DNA from: Lysinibacillus pinottii | Lineage (GTDB): Bacteria; Bacillota; Bacilli; Bacillales_A; Planococcaceae | Assembly (NCBI RefSeq): GCF_024753545.1 | Contig: NZ_JANTOO010000014.1 | Location: forward strand, 124,001-188,000 | Length of the DNA: 64,000 nucleotides | Direction of reading: 5' to 3' | Shown here: positions 35,354 to 44,448 of the stretch, piece after piece | How positions within the stretch are numbered: position 1 is the stretch's first letter | Layout: each line of letters begins with the position of its first letter | Made by a program: the position numbers and the translations under genes | Notes under the pieces: model-generated | Seen by the model: only the letters and a program-made list of their open reading frames with translations | The model's database searches: none | Told to the model about the DNA's origin: nothing

Positions 35354-35387
35354 TTCAACTATTCAATTAATTTATTGAATAGTTGAA
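35354..35387. promoter_or_regulatory. Perfect ArsR-type operator palindrome
   Basis: Arms TTCAACTATTCAAT and ATTGAATAGTTGAA around TAATTT, the ATTCAA/TTGAAT pattern of ArsR/SmtB sites. Confidence 0.75.
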
Positions 35388-35458
35388 TATTAATTCTTTA
35401 TTTTACCATTGTCAATTACTTAATTTTACGAAAAAAACCATTTTTTAAGCACAAAAAA

Positions 35459-35481
35459 GAACATGTTTTAAAAACATGTTC
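35459..35481 (-). terminator. Terminator of the MFS gene at 35493
   Basis: GAACATGTTTT / AAAACATGTTC, then TTTTTT on the minus strand. Confidence 0.8.
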
Positions 35482-35492
35482 TAGCAATAGGA

Positions 35493-36680
35493 CTAAAGGG
35501 CGTGCATGACGACTTTCTTTTTCTTAGAATAAAATAAAAATGTCGTCGTTAAGCTCAAACTAATAATGCCAAATACAAGCCCCATCCCACTTAAGCCAAT
35601 TACATCTAGCATCATACCTGTAGACAATAGCACGACTTGAAAGACGACCGAATCAATCATATTTCGGAAAGAGAAAAAACGTCCATGAAATTGTTTTGGA
35701 ACCTGTTTCTGAAAAATAACCATAGTCGTTGGGAAGAAACAGCCTACTGTAAAGCCAAATACTCCAAAGGCTACTAAAGCAAAAAGTTTGATATCTGCTA
35801 GTAATAGCAAGAGCTCCATGGACCCAATAATAAATGCCAATGTGAAGAGGAGTGTGCCCATTTGTACTCGATCAGCTATTATTTTTAAGCCTGCCGCACC
35901 AAGCATAAAGCCGATACCTTCCACTGTATACAACAAACCTGAAATCGTTGTCGATTGATGCATTTCAGAAATTTTCATAATAACTAAATTAAAAGAGCCT
36001 AAAAATAACGTTGGAATTAACATAAGCACCAATGTCATTAGAACCATTGGATGCTCTTTCACCATCGGTAATACCTCTTTAAAGTTTCCTTTTTCTTTGT
36101 TTGTTACTGTTGCATTTGTCACTTCATCTAATTGCAATAAACTAGTAATAACAAACATGACGATATATACGATAAATGAAATGATATATAACCATTTTAA
36201 TTCAAAAAAGCTTAGCATGAATCCTGCTGCGGCTGTACCGATGATTCTAGAAATAGTTCTAGCGTTCATTTGCCAGGCATTCAATGTAATTAAGTCTTGC
36301 TCCTTTGCAATCATTGGAATAATGGATTGCAGTGCAGGCATATAAAAGGCAGCTGCTATTTGCAATGTAATTAAAAATAAAATCATCCATACAACCGAAT
36401 TTGTATAAAGTGCGATAAACATAAATAATACACTCACTATTCGCCCAATACTCGCCATTTGTACAACCGTTTTTTTCTTCGATTGATCGATAATACGACC
36501 AGCCATAGGCCCTACGACCAAGCCCGCTAAAATACCACAAGAAATAATTAATGATTTGTGAAAGTCTGAAGGTACTACCTCTTGCATAAAGGCGAGATTT
36601 CCAATAATACCAGCCCACAAGCCTAGACCTACGACGAATTCACCTAATAAAATAATCCATACATTTCGATTTCGCCACAT
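35493..36680 (-). CDS. MFS transporter, MFS_3-like
   Basis: 395 residues, twelve helices. Pattern AGLVVGPMAGRIIDQSKKKT and FQKQVPKQFHGRFFSFRNM fit the enterobactin-exporter/macrolide-efflux subgroup. Substrate unknown. ATG after GAGGAG. Single gene with its own terminator. Confidence 0.9.
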   Translation of the reverse strand: MWRNRNVWIILLGEFVVGLGLWAGIIGNLAFMQEVVPSDFHKSLIISCGILAGLVVGPMAGRIIDQSKKKTVVQMASIGRIVSVLFMFIALYTNSVVWMILFLITLQIAAAFYMPALQSIIPMIAKEQDLITLNAWQMNARTISRIIGTAAAGFMLSFFELKWLYIISFIVYIVMFVITSLLQLDEVTNATVTNKEKGNFKEVLPMVKEHPMVLMTLVLMLIPTLFLGSFNLVIMKISEMHQSTTISGLLYTVEGIGFMLGAAGLKIIADRVQMGTLLFTLAFIIGSMELLLLLADIKLFALVAFGVFGFTVGCFFPTTMVIFQKQVPKQFHGRFFSFRNMIDSVVFQVVLLSTGMMLDVIGLSGMGLVFGIISLSLTTTFLFYSKKKKVVMHAL

Positions 36681-36866
36681 GCTGTTCTCCTCGTTGTTCC
36701 TACAATGTCATAAAACCTATCGTAACAAAATTTAAAATATTCGTACACAGTGATATAAAAAAATATTACTAGGTTCTATGCCATTCCACCCTTTTCTATC
36801 TTTTTTTAAGAAGTATACTATTTTTCCTATAAAGAAAAATCATCCAAAAGTTTGAATTATATAAGC

Positions 36867-36906
36867 AAAAAAACACCGTTTGATGAATTAATCAAACGAT
36901 GTTTTT
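36867..36906 (-). terminator. Terminator of the mnt operon
   Basis: AACACCGTTTGAT / ATCAAACGATGTT hairpin with T runs, just after mntD. Confidence 0.8.
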
Positions 36907-36908
36907 TA

Positions 36909-37778
36909 TTATGATAGCTCCAGCTTATGCACAAGCGCTTTTCTTCTGCGCTCGATTATTTTTTGACTAATTAATGTAATGATAAACAACAAGCCTACAG
37001 TTGTGGCCATCATCCCTGCTATAGAGGTATCCCATAGCTTCGCTAAATAATAGCCGATCACGGAAGCTGCAGCCCCAAAGAGCATGCTGTAGATAAACAT
37101 TTGCTTAATCGTTTGACTAATTAAATAAGAAGTTGCTGCTGGACCAATTAGCATGGCCACGACTAAAATAGCTCCTACGCTATCAAAGGCTGCAACAGTT
37201 GTAAATGAAATCGAGGTCATAAATCCATAGTGGAGAAAGACAACAGGTATACCAATTGTTGCGGCATAGACAGGGTCAAAGGTTGCAAGCTTCATTTCCT
37301 TAAAGAATAGTAGCAAAAATCCAATATTGATGATTAAGACAAGTAAAAGCATCCATACTGCCTTAGGCATTGCTAGACCTAAAATCGTCCATCGATCCCA
37401 TGGAACGAAAGCAATCTCTCCCATTAAGACATGCTCTACATCCAAATGAACATTACTTGCAAATAATGTAATTAGCAGGACTCCCGCCGCGAATAACGAT
37501 GTAAATACCACCCCTATCGCTGCATCCTCTTGAATACCAGAAGAATGTAATAATTGCACAAGATAAGCAGTTAAAATACCTGCAACTGCTGCACCTATCA
37601 ACATCCAAAAGCCATTTAATGATTGGGTAATGATATAGGCCATCACAATCCCAAAGATTACAGTATGACTAATGGCATCAGCTATCATGGACATTTTACG
37701 CAAAATAAGAAAAACGCCTGCAATCCCACATGTTATACCCACTAATAAGCCAGTTACTACCACCCAGAATTCTATCAT
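36909..37778 (-). CDS. mntD: Manganese ABC transporter permease MntD
   Basis: 289 residues, eight to nine helices of the ABC-3 (ZnuB/MntC) family: GITCGIAGVFLILRKMSMIADA, FDPVYAATIGIP, FDSVGAILVVAMLIGPAATSYL. Overlaps mntC by 4 nt; the two permeases form the channel. Metal specificity is taken from the MntR-like box and operon order. Confidence 0.92.
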   Translation of the reverse strand: MIEFWVVVTGLLVGITCGIAGVFLILRKMSMIADAISHTVIFGIVMAYIITQSLNGFWMLIGAAVAGILTAYLVQLLHSSGIQEDAAIGVVFTSLFAAGVLLITLFASNVHLDVEHVLMGEIAFVPWDRWTILGLAMPKAVWMLLLVLIINIGFLLLFFKEMKLATFDPVYAATIGIPVVFLHYGFMTSISFTTVAAFDSVGAILVVAMLIGPAATSYLISQTIKQMFIYSMLFGAAASVIGYYLAKLWDTSIAGMMATTVGLLFIITLISQKIIERRRKALVHKLELS

Positions 37779-38647
37779 CCTACATCACCCTGCTTTCGAA
37801 ATTGCATTTTTCTACGATATTTATTAATTTGACCAGCAGGACTTATAAAATAGGAGATCAAGAATATACCTGCCGCCACTAGAACGATAATAGGACCGGT
37901 TGATAATCCTGTTCGAATCGCGCTAATAAAAGTACCTGTAACACCTGAGATACCTCCAATCGCTGCACTCAAGAGGAGCATCGTACTCAATTTTTTAGTC
38001 CATAATTTGGCGCATGCAGCAGGAATAATTAATGAAGCTGACATTAAAATTACGCCTACAGCCTGGATCCCTGTAACAATTGTCATGACAATTAACACTG
38101 TTAGCGTGGCCTTTAAAGCTTCAATCGGTAAGCCAATTCCTTTTGCATAAACAGGATCAAAGATGAGTAATTTCCATTCCTTATAAAAGAAAAGACTAAC
38201 TAAAATAATTATGGCTGCACTGATGAACAGCCACATTAAATCAGCTTTTGTCATCGTTGCGGCTTTGCCAAATATAAAATTATTAAGGCCACTCTGGTTT
38301 CCAATTGGACTTCTGTTGACAACTGTTAAAAACACTACTCCGACACCAAAAAATACGGTCAGTACTAATCCAATAGCTGCATCCGCCTTCAATTTTGAAA
38401 AAGATACAATCCATTGTATACAATACACAGATAAAGCAGATGTAATACCCGCTCCCAGCATTAAAATCGGTAATTCCTTTTGCCCTGTGAGCAGGAACGC
38501 AAGTGCGATACCTGGTAATGCTGCATGTGCCGCAGCATCGCCCACTAAGCTTTGTTTTTGCAAGAAGGAGAAAGTTCCAGTTATGCCTGCAGCTATACCC
38601 AGTAACATAGTGCCACTAAGTACCCACAATAAGTTACCACTTAACAT
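37775..38647 (-). CDS. mntC: Manganese ABC transporter permease MntC
   Basis: 290 residues, ABC-3 family. GITGTFSFLQKQSLVGDAAAHA, IFDPVYAKGIGLP, and ILMSASLIIPAACAKLW are typical. AAGGAGGG precedes the ATG, and it starts 12 nt after mntB. Confidence 0.92.
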   Translation of the reverse strand: MLSGNLLWVLSGTMLLGIAAGITGTFSFLQKQSLVGDAAAHAALPGIALAFLLTGQKELPILMLGAGITSALSVYCIQWIVSFSKLKADAAIGLVLTVFFGVGVVFLTVVNRSPIGNQSGLNNFIFGKAATMTKADLMWLFISAAIIILVSLFFYKEWKLLIFDPVYAKGIGLPIEALKATLTVLIVMTIVTGIQAVGVILMSASLIIPAACAKLWTKKLSTMLLLSAAIGGISGVTGTFISAIRTGLSTGPIIVLVAAGIFLISYFISPAGQINKYRRKMQFRKQGDVG

Positions 38648-38659
38648 CTTGAACCCTCC

Positions 38660-39388
38660 TTATGCATGCTGCATCATGAAAAGTTTACCACCATATGTTT
38701 TTTGTAATTGTTCTGGTGTAAAAACATCTTCTGTTGCACCTGATGCTAATATCGTTTTGTTTAGTAGAATCGTATAATCAAAATATTCCTTGACCGTTTG
38801 AAGATCGTGATGCACAACAAAAATACTTTTGCCCTGAGCCTTTAATGCTTTTAAAATATCAATAATCGTTTTTTCTGTTGCAGCATCTACTCCAGCAAAT
38901 GGCTCATCTAAGAAATAAATATCTGCATTTTGTGCTAGAGCTCTTGCTAGGAATACACGCTGCTGCTGTCCGCCCGAAAGTTGTCCTATAGAACGGTCTG
39001 CAAAGTCCAGCATCCCTACACTTGCTAATGCTTGCCGAGCGACCAGTTTATCTTGCTTCGTCGGTCTTTTAAATAAACCTGTATGGCCATATCTCCCCAT
39101 CAACACGACATCGAGGGCATTCGTTGGAAAATCCCAATCAACGGCATTTCGCTGAGGTACATATCCAACTACTAAACTTTTTGGCTCAAAGATTTTACCA
39201 AGAATCTCAACTTTCCCCACTTTATTAGGAAGTTGATTTAATATAGCCTTTAAAAACGTTGATTTTCCGGCACCATTTGGCCCGATTATCGCAGCTAGAT
39301 GACCTTTAGGAACCGTCACACAGGCATTTTCCAATACTGTTTTCTTATCATAAGCTACTGAAAGATTTTCCACTGTTAATGCATCCAT
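38660..39388 (-). CDS. mntB: Manganese ABC transporter ATPase MntB
   Basis: About 242 residues from ATG at 39388 (AGGTGG 5 nt upstream). Walker A GPNGAGKST, Q-loop YVPQRNAVDWDFP, signature LSGGQQQR, Walker B DIYFLDEPFAG and the switch His in VVHHDL. The RNAVDWDFP stretch is common in Mn/Zn importers. Cytoplasmic partner of MntC/MntD. Confidence 0.94.
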   Translation of the reverse strand: MDALTVENLSVAYDKKTVLENACVTVPKGHLAAIIGPNGAGKSTFLKAILNQLPNKVGKVEILGKIFEPKSLVVGYVPQRNAVDWDFPTNALDVVLMGRYGHTGLFKRPTKQDKLVARQALASVGMLDFADRSIGQLSGGQQQRVFLARALAQNADIYFLDEPFAGVDAATEKTIIDILKALKAQGKSIFVVHHDLQTVKEYFDYTILLNKTILASGATEDVFTPEQLQKTYGGKLFMMQHA

Positions 39389-39397
39389 TTTATCCAC

Positions 39398-40312
39398 CTA
39401 CTTTAATGCATCGACAATTGTGTCGATGTTATATTTATACATCCCTATATACGTACCTTCTGTAGTGCCTTCCGCACCCATCGCATCCGAAAATAGTTCT
39501 CCACCGATCACGATGTCATGTCCCTTTTCTTTAGCCCCTTCAATCACGGCCTTCATCGCTTTATCAGATACACTAGATTCGATAAAAAGGGCCTTGATTT
39601 TATGAGCTACTAAAAAATCAACCATTTCCTGTACGTCTTTGACTCCGTACTCTGAATCCGTACTTAGTCCTTGTAAGCCACGCACTTGGAAACCTCGGCT
39701 TCGACCAAAATAATTAAAAGCATCATGGGCAGTAACTAGAATCCTTTGCGGCTCTGGAATTTCTTTGACACGCTGTTGCGCATAGCTTTGTAAATCGTCT
39801 AGCTTGTTTAAGTAAGACTCTTCATTTTCTTGAAAATCTTCTTTGAATTCTGGGTATTCTTCTTGAAGTTGCAAACTGATTGCTTGGACAACGCCCTTCC
39901 ATAGCTCGATATCAAACCAAATATGAGGATCATGTAGCATGGCATCGCTATCACTTGCAAGTAACTGCTTAGTATCTAACGTTTCCCCAACAGCTAACAC
40001 GGTTTTATCCTTTGCCATTTGTTCAAAAATATCGAGCATCTGTCCTTCTAAATGTAAACCATTGTAAAAAATAACTTCAGCCTTATCCAATTTCGATAAA
40101 TCACTTTGCGTAGCCTTGTATAAATGGGGGTCTACCCCAGGTCCCATTAATGCTGATACTTGTAAATGATCGCCACTAATTTCTTTTATGGCATCTGCAA
40201 TTTGTCCTGTCGTTGCGACAACAATTCCTTTTTTTTCTCCATCTGCTTCAGTTGAACAACCGAATAACAGAAGTGAGAGTGATAGTACGAATACACCTAA
40301 CCATTGTTTCAT
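39398..40312 (-). CDS. mntA: Manganese-binding lipoprotein MntA
   Basis: 304 residues, cluster A-I solute-binding protein. The lipobox is LLFGC. Metal ligands are expected at His in VDPHLYKAT, His in DPHIWFD, Glu in FIESSVSD and Asp in LFSDAMG. ATG at 40312 preceded by AGAGGT. First recognised transporter gene, 166 nt after a small membrane-protein gene. Confidence 0.93.
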   Translation of the reverse strand: MKQWLGVFVLSLSLLLFGCSTEADGEKKGIVVATTGQIADAIKEISGDHLQVSALMGPGVDPHLYKATQSDLSKLDKAEVIFYNGLHLEGQMLDIFEQMAKDKTVLAVGETLDTKQLLASDSDAMLHDPHIWFDIELWKGVVQAISLQLQEEYPEFKEDFQENEESYLNKLDDLQSYAQQRVKEIPEPQRILVTAHDAFNYFGRSRGFQVRGLQGLSTDSEYGVKDVQEMVDFLVAHKIKALFIESSVSDKAMKAVIEGAKEKGHDIVIGGELFSDAMGAEGTTEGTYIGMYKYNIDTIVDALK

Positions 40313-40478
40313 TGACTTACCTCTACTTTCATTTTATTAGCCATTGCTTGAAAAAAAGCAGTCATGATACACCGATAAAGGGGGTGGCGGACATGCCTTA
40401 TTAAATCTTTTGACTACGCCCGCCTTGTCAGACTTGCATCCTTAAATGCATTGCTCCTTCTCATACAGCCTACTTTAT
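40313..40478 (-). other. Untranslated interval between the 51-residue gene and mntA
   Basis: About 166 nt with two small pairings: GGCGGAC / GCCCGCC (40386-40424, one mismatch) and CACC-GATAAAG-GGGGTG (about 40371-40387). It does not match the yybP-ykoY manganese riboswitch. It could be a processing or attenuation element, or a dispersed repeat. Confidence 0.3.
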
Positions 40479-40634
40479 TTATATAATTTTCCGAATAAAC
40501 TGGCGCCAGCTCATCCAGAAAAGGATTAATATTATGCCCGCTCCTACAGACTCTGTAAGTTTCCAAAGAATCGTAAGAAGTAATAAAACAACCATTGGAA
40601 GAATCGTCAGCTTAAAATCACCTAACTCTTTCAT
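40479..40634 (-). CDS. 51-residue membrane protein at the head of the manganese operon
   Basis: ATG at 40634, preceded by a purine-rich AGAAGAG. Residues 9-25 (LTILPMVVLLLLTILWK) and 29-43 (SVGAGIILILFWMSW) are two hydrophobic helices, and the tail is basic (RQFIRKII). The MntR-like box and promoter lie 33-75 nt upstream, so this is the first gene transcribed into mntABCD. Family not recognised. A role as a small regulator or partner of manganese transport is inferred. Confidence 0.65.
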   Translation of the reverse strand: MKELGDFKLTILPMVVLLLLTILWKLTESVGAGIILILFWMSWRQFIRKII

Positions 40635-40666
40635 TCACGCACTCTTCTTTCTTTAGAGATATTTTG

Positions 40667-40683
40667 TTTCCCTTAGGAAAAAT
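40667..40683 (-). promoter_or_regulatory. MntR-box-like operator
   Basis: TTTCCCTTAGGAAAAAT closely resembles B. subtilis MntR sites (TTTGCCTTAAGGAAA type). It overlaps the -10 element of the promoter, as expected for Mn-dependent repression. Confidence 0.7.
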
Positions 40684-40709
40684 ATATGCTTAAAACAAAA
40701 ATAATTCAA
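40681..40709 (-). promoter_or_regulatory. Sigma-A promoter of the manganese operon
   Basis: Minus strand TTGAAT (40709-40704), 17-nt spacer, TATATT (40686-40681). Confidence 0.65.
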
Positions 40710-40772
40710 CTACTTTATGAAAATTTCTTTTAAAAAATTTTTTTCTAGAGGTAAATTTACTTTCGCCCAAAC

Positions 40773-40806
40773 AAAAAATCTCTAATGCTATGATTAGAGA
40801 TTTTTT
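40773..40806. terminator. Terminator of the tetR gene
   Basis: AAAAAATCTCTAAT / ATTAGAGATTTTTT, symmetric A and T runs. Confidence 0.85.
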
Positions 40807-40820
40807 ATAAAATAGTGATA

Positions 40821-41438
40821 TTACATGCGTTTATCATTGATTCCAAGTGGTTTTCCTATAAATTCAAATGCATAAATATGCGTTTTAGTTAATTCAATAA
40901 TGTCTTTTATTAAAGCTTCTTCTGATTTTTCATAGTTGCTTGCAATCCATTGCATCATTAATCCGTAAAAACCATAAGAGGTATAATGTTTGAACATATC
41001 CATATTCACTGGTTGATGGTTGATGGTCTCAAAGTTAAATTGTTCTTGATAAATTTTTGTTATCGTAAGAGGCATCCGGGTATGCAATCCAGGAATCGTA
41101 TCTTCAAAGTTTAATAGCTCAAAAAATGTACGATTCTTATAAATGTAATGAATAATATTAAAAGAAGGAGCTTTTAGCTTCGTTGTATACACTCTTTCTC
41201 CAAACAGGTATGGTTCCCCTACCGCTACTTCTAGGCCATTTAACATCTGCTCTAGCAAATTTTCTGCTAGCTCAAATTTATCCTGAAAATGCACATAAAA
41301 GGTACTACGATTATAGCCTGCTTGTTCTACAATATCTTTTACTGTAATTGCCTGAAATCCTTGTTTTTTAATTAAATCAACTAAAGCGCTATAAAAATGA
41401 CGACGGGTTCTTTCCTGTCTTTGTGTCCATTTTGTCAC
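40821..41438 (-). CDS. TetR-family regulator
   Basis: About 205 residues from GTG at 41438 (GGAGG 8 nt upstream). The HTH is AITVKDIVEQAGYNRSTFYVHF (from residue 30); the C-terminal domain resembles the TetR_C_7/YsiA-like group. Divergent from the SDR gene, with a 17-bp palindrome between. Confidence 0.92.
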   Translation of the reverse strand: MTKWTQRQERTRRHFYSALVDLIKKQGFQAITVKDIVEQAGYNRSTFYVHFQDKFELAENLLEQMLNGLEVAVGEPYLFGERVYTTKLKAPSFNIIHYIYKNRTFFELLNFEDTIPGLHTRMPLTITKIYQEQFNFETINHQPVNMDMFKHYTSYGFYGLMMQWIASNYEKSEEALIKDIIELTKTHIYAFEFIGKPLGINDKRM

Positions 41439-41474
41439 TATTCCTTCCTCCCTTTTAGACATTTTACATAGATA

Positions 41475-41491
41475 TGTCTACTAGTTAGACA
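41475..41491. promoter_or_regulatory. TetR operator candidate
   Basis: TGTCTA-CTAGT-TAGACA, perfect palindrome in the divergent interval. Confidence 0.65.
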
Positions 41492-41597
41492 CTTGCCATG
41501 ACATTAATGATTGTTTCCGTTTTATAGAGTTTTACAATAAAAGTACACCGTAATCGACGCAGTGTGCAAGAAAATTACTTTTAAGGGAGTGTCATGT

Positions 41598-42335
41598 ATG
41601 GGGAAATTACAAGATAAAGTAGCAATTATTACTGGTGGTGCTTCTGGAATTGGAGCAGCAACTGCTGAATTATTTGTAGCAGAAGGTGCTAAAGTGGTAC
41701 TTGTGGACCTTAATGAAGAAAAAGGTCAAGCATTTGCAGCTCAACTGCAGGCAAAAGGAGCAGAGGCTATCTTTATGAAAGCAAATGTAACAGATGAAAA
41801 TGAAGTAGCCGCCATTTATCAAACAACACTAGGGACATTTGGCAAAGTCGATGTTCTTTTTAATAATGCAGGAATTGGGCGAGTAACGCCAACTGAGGAT
41901 TTGCCTTATGCAGAGTGGCGTCAAACAGTGAATGTGGATTTAGATGGCGTATTTTTAATGGCACAGGCTGCCATTAAGGAGATGCTAAAAGCGAATGGCG
42001 GGACAATTGTCAATACTGCCTCCATGTATGGATGGGTTGGTTCACCAGGGTCTGCAGCCTACAATGCAGCTAAAGGTGGCGTCATCAACTTAACACGTTC
42101 ACTAGCATTAGAGTTTGCTACACGCGGTATCCGCGTTAATGCACTTTGCCCTGGTTTTATTGATACACCGATTATTCCTGAGGAGAGCAAAGAGCCATTA
42201 CGTCATGTAACACCTATGCAACGTTTAGGTCAACCAGAGGAAATGGCAAAAGCCGTTTTATTCATGGCGTGCGATGATTCAACATTTATGACAGGCAACA
42301 CATTAACGGTGGATGGTGGCTATACTGCCCAATAA
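41598..42335 (+). CDS. Short-chain dehydrogenase/reductase
   Basis: About 245 residues from ATG at 41598 (AAGGGAG 8 nt upstream). Cofactor motif TGGASGIGAATAE, NNAGIG, active site Ser in NTASMYG, and YNAAKGG (Tyr, Lys) place it in the classical SDRs; Asp after the second strand (LVDLNEE) suggests NAD. Substrate unknown. Likely controlled by the divergent TetR protein. Confidence 0.93.
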   Translation: MGKLQDKVAIITGGASGIGAATAELFVAEGAKVVLVDLNEEKGQAFAAQLQAKGAEAIFMKANVTDENEVAAIYQTTLGTFGKVDVLFNNAGIGRVTPTEDLPYAEWRQTVNVDLDGVFLMAQAAIKEMLKANGGTIVNTASMYGWVGSPGSAAYNAAKGGVINLTRSLALEFATRGIRVNALCPGFIDTPIIPEESKEPLRHVTPMQRLGQPEEMAKAVLFMACDDSTFMTGNTLTVDGGYTAQ

Positions 42336-42343
42336 ATAACACA

Positions 42344-42383
42344 AAATAATCGCTTCCTCTGTAGAAGGAAGCGATTATTTTTT
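42344..42383 (+). terminator. Terminator after the SDR gene
   Basis: AAATAATCGCTTCCT / AGGAAGCGATTATTT then T run. Confidence 0.85.
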
Positions 42384-42460
42384 ATTGAGAAAAATTTGCA
42401 GTTTTTATCCATTTCCTGCAAACTATTAACATATCGAGCAAGAAAGGATGAAGATGACAA

Positions 42461-43489
42461 ATGAAAAAATTAATAGGTATATTATTATTTTCCATTCTTA
42501 TCGTAGGCAGTGCAAGCAATGTACAAGCTGCTGGTTTCAAAGATGTGTCTGAGGATCATTATGCCTATGAAGCAATCTTATGGGCAGAAGAATATGATAT
42601 TGTAAATGGTTTTGCAGATGGTACATTTAAACCGAATGCTACTATTACCGAGCAGCAATTAGCTAAACTTTTAGCTATTTTTTACGAGCTTGAATCTCCC
42701 ATTGATGAATTAAAAAAACAGACCCCTTCTGCCATGTGGTCGGATGAATTTTATAACCAGCTTGCTAGCTATGGTGTCCCTTTAAACGGCTATTTCGATA
42801 ATCGGCTACGAGCTGCTACCGTGAAGCGTGGTGTCGTGGCACAAGCTATTACTCATTTAGCTAGTGGCAAAAAAGGATTAGATTCATCTATTCAATTTTT
42901 ACTTGATTACTATATTTCATCTGGGCAAAATCCACAGTATGAAGACCGTAATTTACAAAAGTTTTATGGTGTGACCAACAATATGACACGTGCACAAGTT
43001 GTGACAATGCTGTATCGCATGGATGAACGAAATTTTTATGAAATTTCAGGGGATGCACAAGCTATTCATGACAATGCCAACAAATTATCGTTAAATACAC
43101 GTGCTAAAAATGCCCAAAATCAACTCGATAAATCCTTGCAGCAAACTACACCTAGCAAGAGTGCATGGGAAGGCGTTTATACGTATTATTATAAATGGGG
43201 TAAAGGAACAAATGACTTTAACCGTCGAGATGCTGTTATTTCAAACGCCACAAGCAACAGTTTTTCCATTGCTTTAACTGCAAATGATGGGACAGCTTCA
43301 GGGAAAGTCAACGGAACTGCCACGATAACAAGTTCAAATAAGGCATTAATGAATAAGTCCTCAAACGGCAATCGATGTGTCGTCGAGCTAGAGCGATTAA
43401 CGAATAATGCGCTGAAAGTTACGGAAGTCGATTGTCGTGCAGAGCGTAGTGAAGGCACCAATTTTTCTGGTACGCTAAAACAACAATAG
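42461..43489 (+). CDS. Secreted SLH-domain protein
   Basis: 342 residues. Signal peptide ends near VQAAG. A clear SLH repeat follows (FKDVSEDHYAYEAILWAEEY, NGFADGTFKPNATITEQQLA); two further degenerate repeats reach about residue 200 (MTRAQVVTMLYRM). The last 110 residues form a beta-rich domain starting WEGVYTYYYKWGKGTND with two Cys. Likely bound to cell-wall polymer; function of the C-terminal domain unknown. Confidence 0.88.
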   Translation: MKKLIGILLFSILIVGSASNVQAAGFKDVSEDHYAYEAILWAEEYDIVNGFADGTFKPNATITEQQLAKLLAIFYELESPIDELKKQTPSAMWSDEFYNQLASYGVPLNGYFDNRLRAATVKRGVVAQAITHLASGKKGLDSSIQFLLDYYISSGQNPQYEDRNLQKFYGVTNNMTRAQVVTMLYRMDERNFYEISGDAQAIHDNANKLSLNTRAKNAQNQLDKSLQQTTPSKSAWEGVYTYYYKWGKGTNDFNRRDAVISNATSNSFSIALTANDGTASGKVNGTATITSSNKALMNKSSNGNRCVVELERLTNNALKVTEVDCRAERSEGTNFSGTLKQQ

Positions 43490-43496
43490 TTCACAA

Positions 43497-43526
43497 GAGA
43501 GTCTGATTCGTTCAGGCTCTTTTTTG
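43497..43526 (+). terminator. Terminator after the SLH gene
   Basis: AGAGTCTGA / TTCAGGCTCT then TTTTTT; overlaps the converging lysR stop. Confidence 0.65.
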
Positions 43527-44411
43527 AGCGCCCAAAATTTTATAGTGCTGCTTGGCTATGGTAATAAAATCGAGAAGGAAAGGCTGCATATGTTTATCTT
43601 TATGCCAAGCAATGTCTGTAAAAATTGGTGCTAAGCTGATTGTCGAGGGAATTTCCTCTAATTGTCCATTTGCTAATTCCTTTTCTACGACCATTCTCGG
43701 TAAAAATGTAATACCTAAACCAGCTATCACACATTGCTTAATCGCTTCTATGCTCGCAAATTCTATCATTTGTAGCGGCATACTATTTTCCTGCTGTAGC
43801 TGTGCTTCTAAATGATTGCGATAGGAGCACCCTGTTTCCGTTAGTAGCATGGTTTCAGTAGAAAGATGAGAAGCCACAAGAGGCTCCCTTCTATCTTTCG
43901 AAGTACTCACAAAAATAAGCTGTTCTTCGAGTAAACGCTCTCGATGTAGCATCGCTGTTTCCTGATAAATATCTGTAATAAAGGCCACATCTAACTTACC
44001 TGATTGCAATAACTCCTTGGCAATGTCAGTCGTATGCACAGGCTTAAATATAATTTTCACATGGGGATGCGCCTGTTGAAAATGCTGTAAAATGCTTGGC
44101 AGTCGATAAACACATTGACTTTCCTGTGCCCCTACTTTTAACACCACTTGTTCTTGTTCATTGGACATTGCTTTTTTCATTTCACGATCTAGCTCTAGCA
44201 TTTTTTCGGCATATTGTTGTAAACGTTTGCCTTCCTCTGTTAAAATGATCCGCTTCCCAAGCCTCTCAAAAAGTATAACCCCTAACTCTTGTTCCAAAGT
44301 TTTAATCTGCGCAGTAATACTTGATTGAGCATAGTCTAGACGCTGTGCTGTTTGTGTAAAGCTTAATGTTTCTGCTGCTGTTAGGAACGTTTGGAGCTGC
44401 TTTATATCCAT
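43512..44411 (-). CDS. LysR-family regulator
   Basis: 299 residues. HTH MDIKQLQTFLTAAETLSFTQ and AQSSITAQIKTLEQELG; a PBP-like effector domain from residue 90 (VGAQESQCVYRLPSIL). ATCGA motifs lie just before its start and also before the FMN reductase gene upstream, suggesting self-control and control of that gene. Confidence 0.94.
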   Translation of the reverse strand: MDIKQLQTFLTAAETLSFTQTAQRLDYAQSSITAQIKTLEQELGVILFERLGKRIILTEEGKRLQQYAEKMLELDREMKKAMSNEQEQVVLKVGAQESQCVYRLPSILQHFQQAHPHVKIIFKPVHTTDIAKELLQSGKLDVAFITDIYQETAMLHRERLLEEQLIFVSTSKDRREPLVASHLSTETMLLTETGCSYRNHLEAQLQQENSMPLQMIEFASIEAIKQCVIAGLGITFLPRMVVEKELANGQLEEIPSTISLAPIFTDIAWHKDKHMQPFLLDFITIAKQHYKILGAQKRA

Positions 44412-44448
44412 GTCCTCACCTCTCTAATCATTTTTTTCGATACATTTT

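Noticed and set aside
40313..40478. yybP-ykoY manganese riboswitch
   Set aside because: Expected in front of Mn genes, but the conserved core sequence is absent, and Mn importers are normally controlled by MntR instead.
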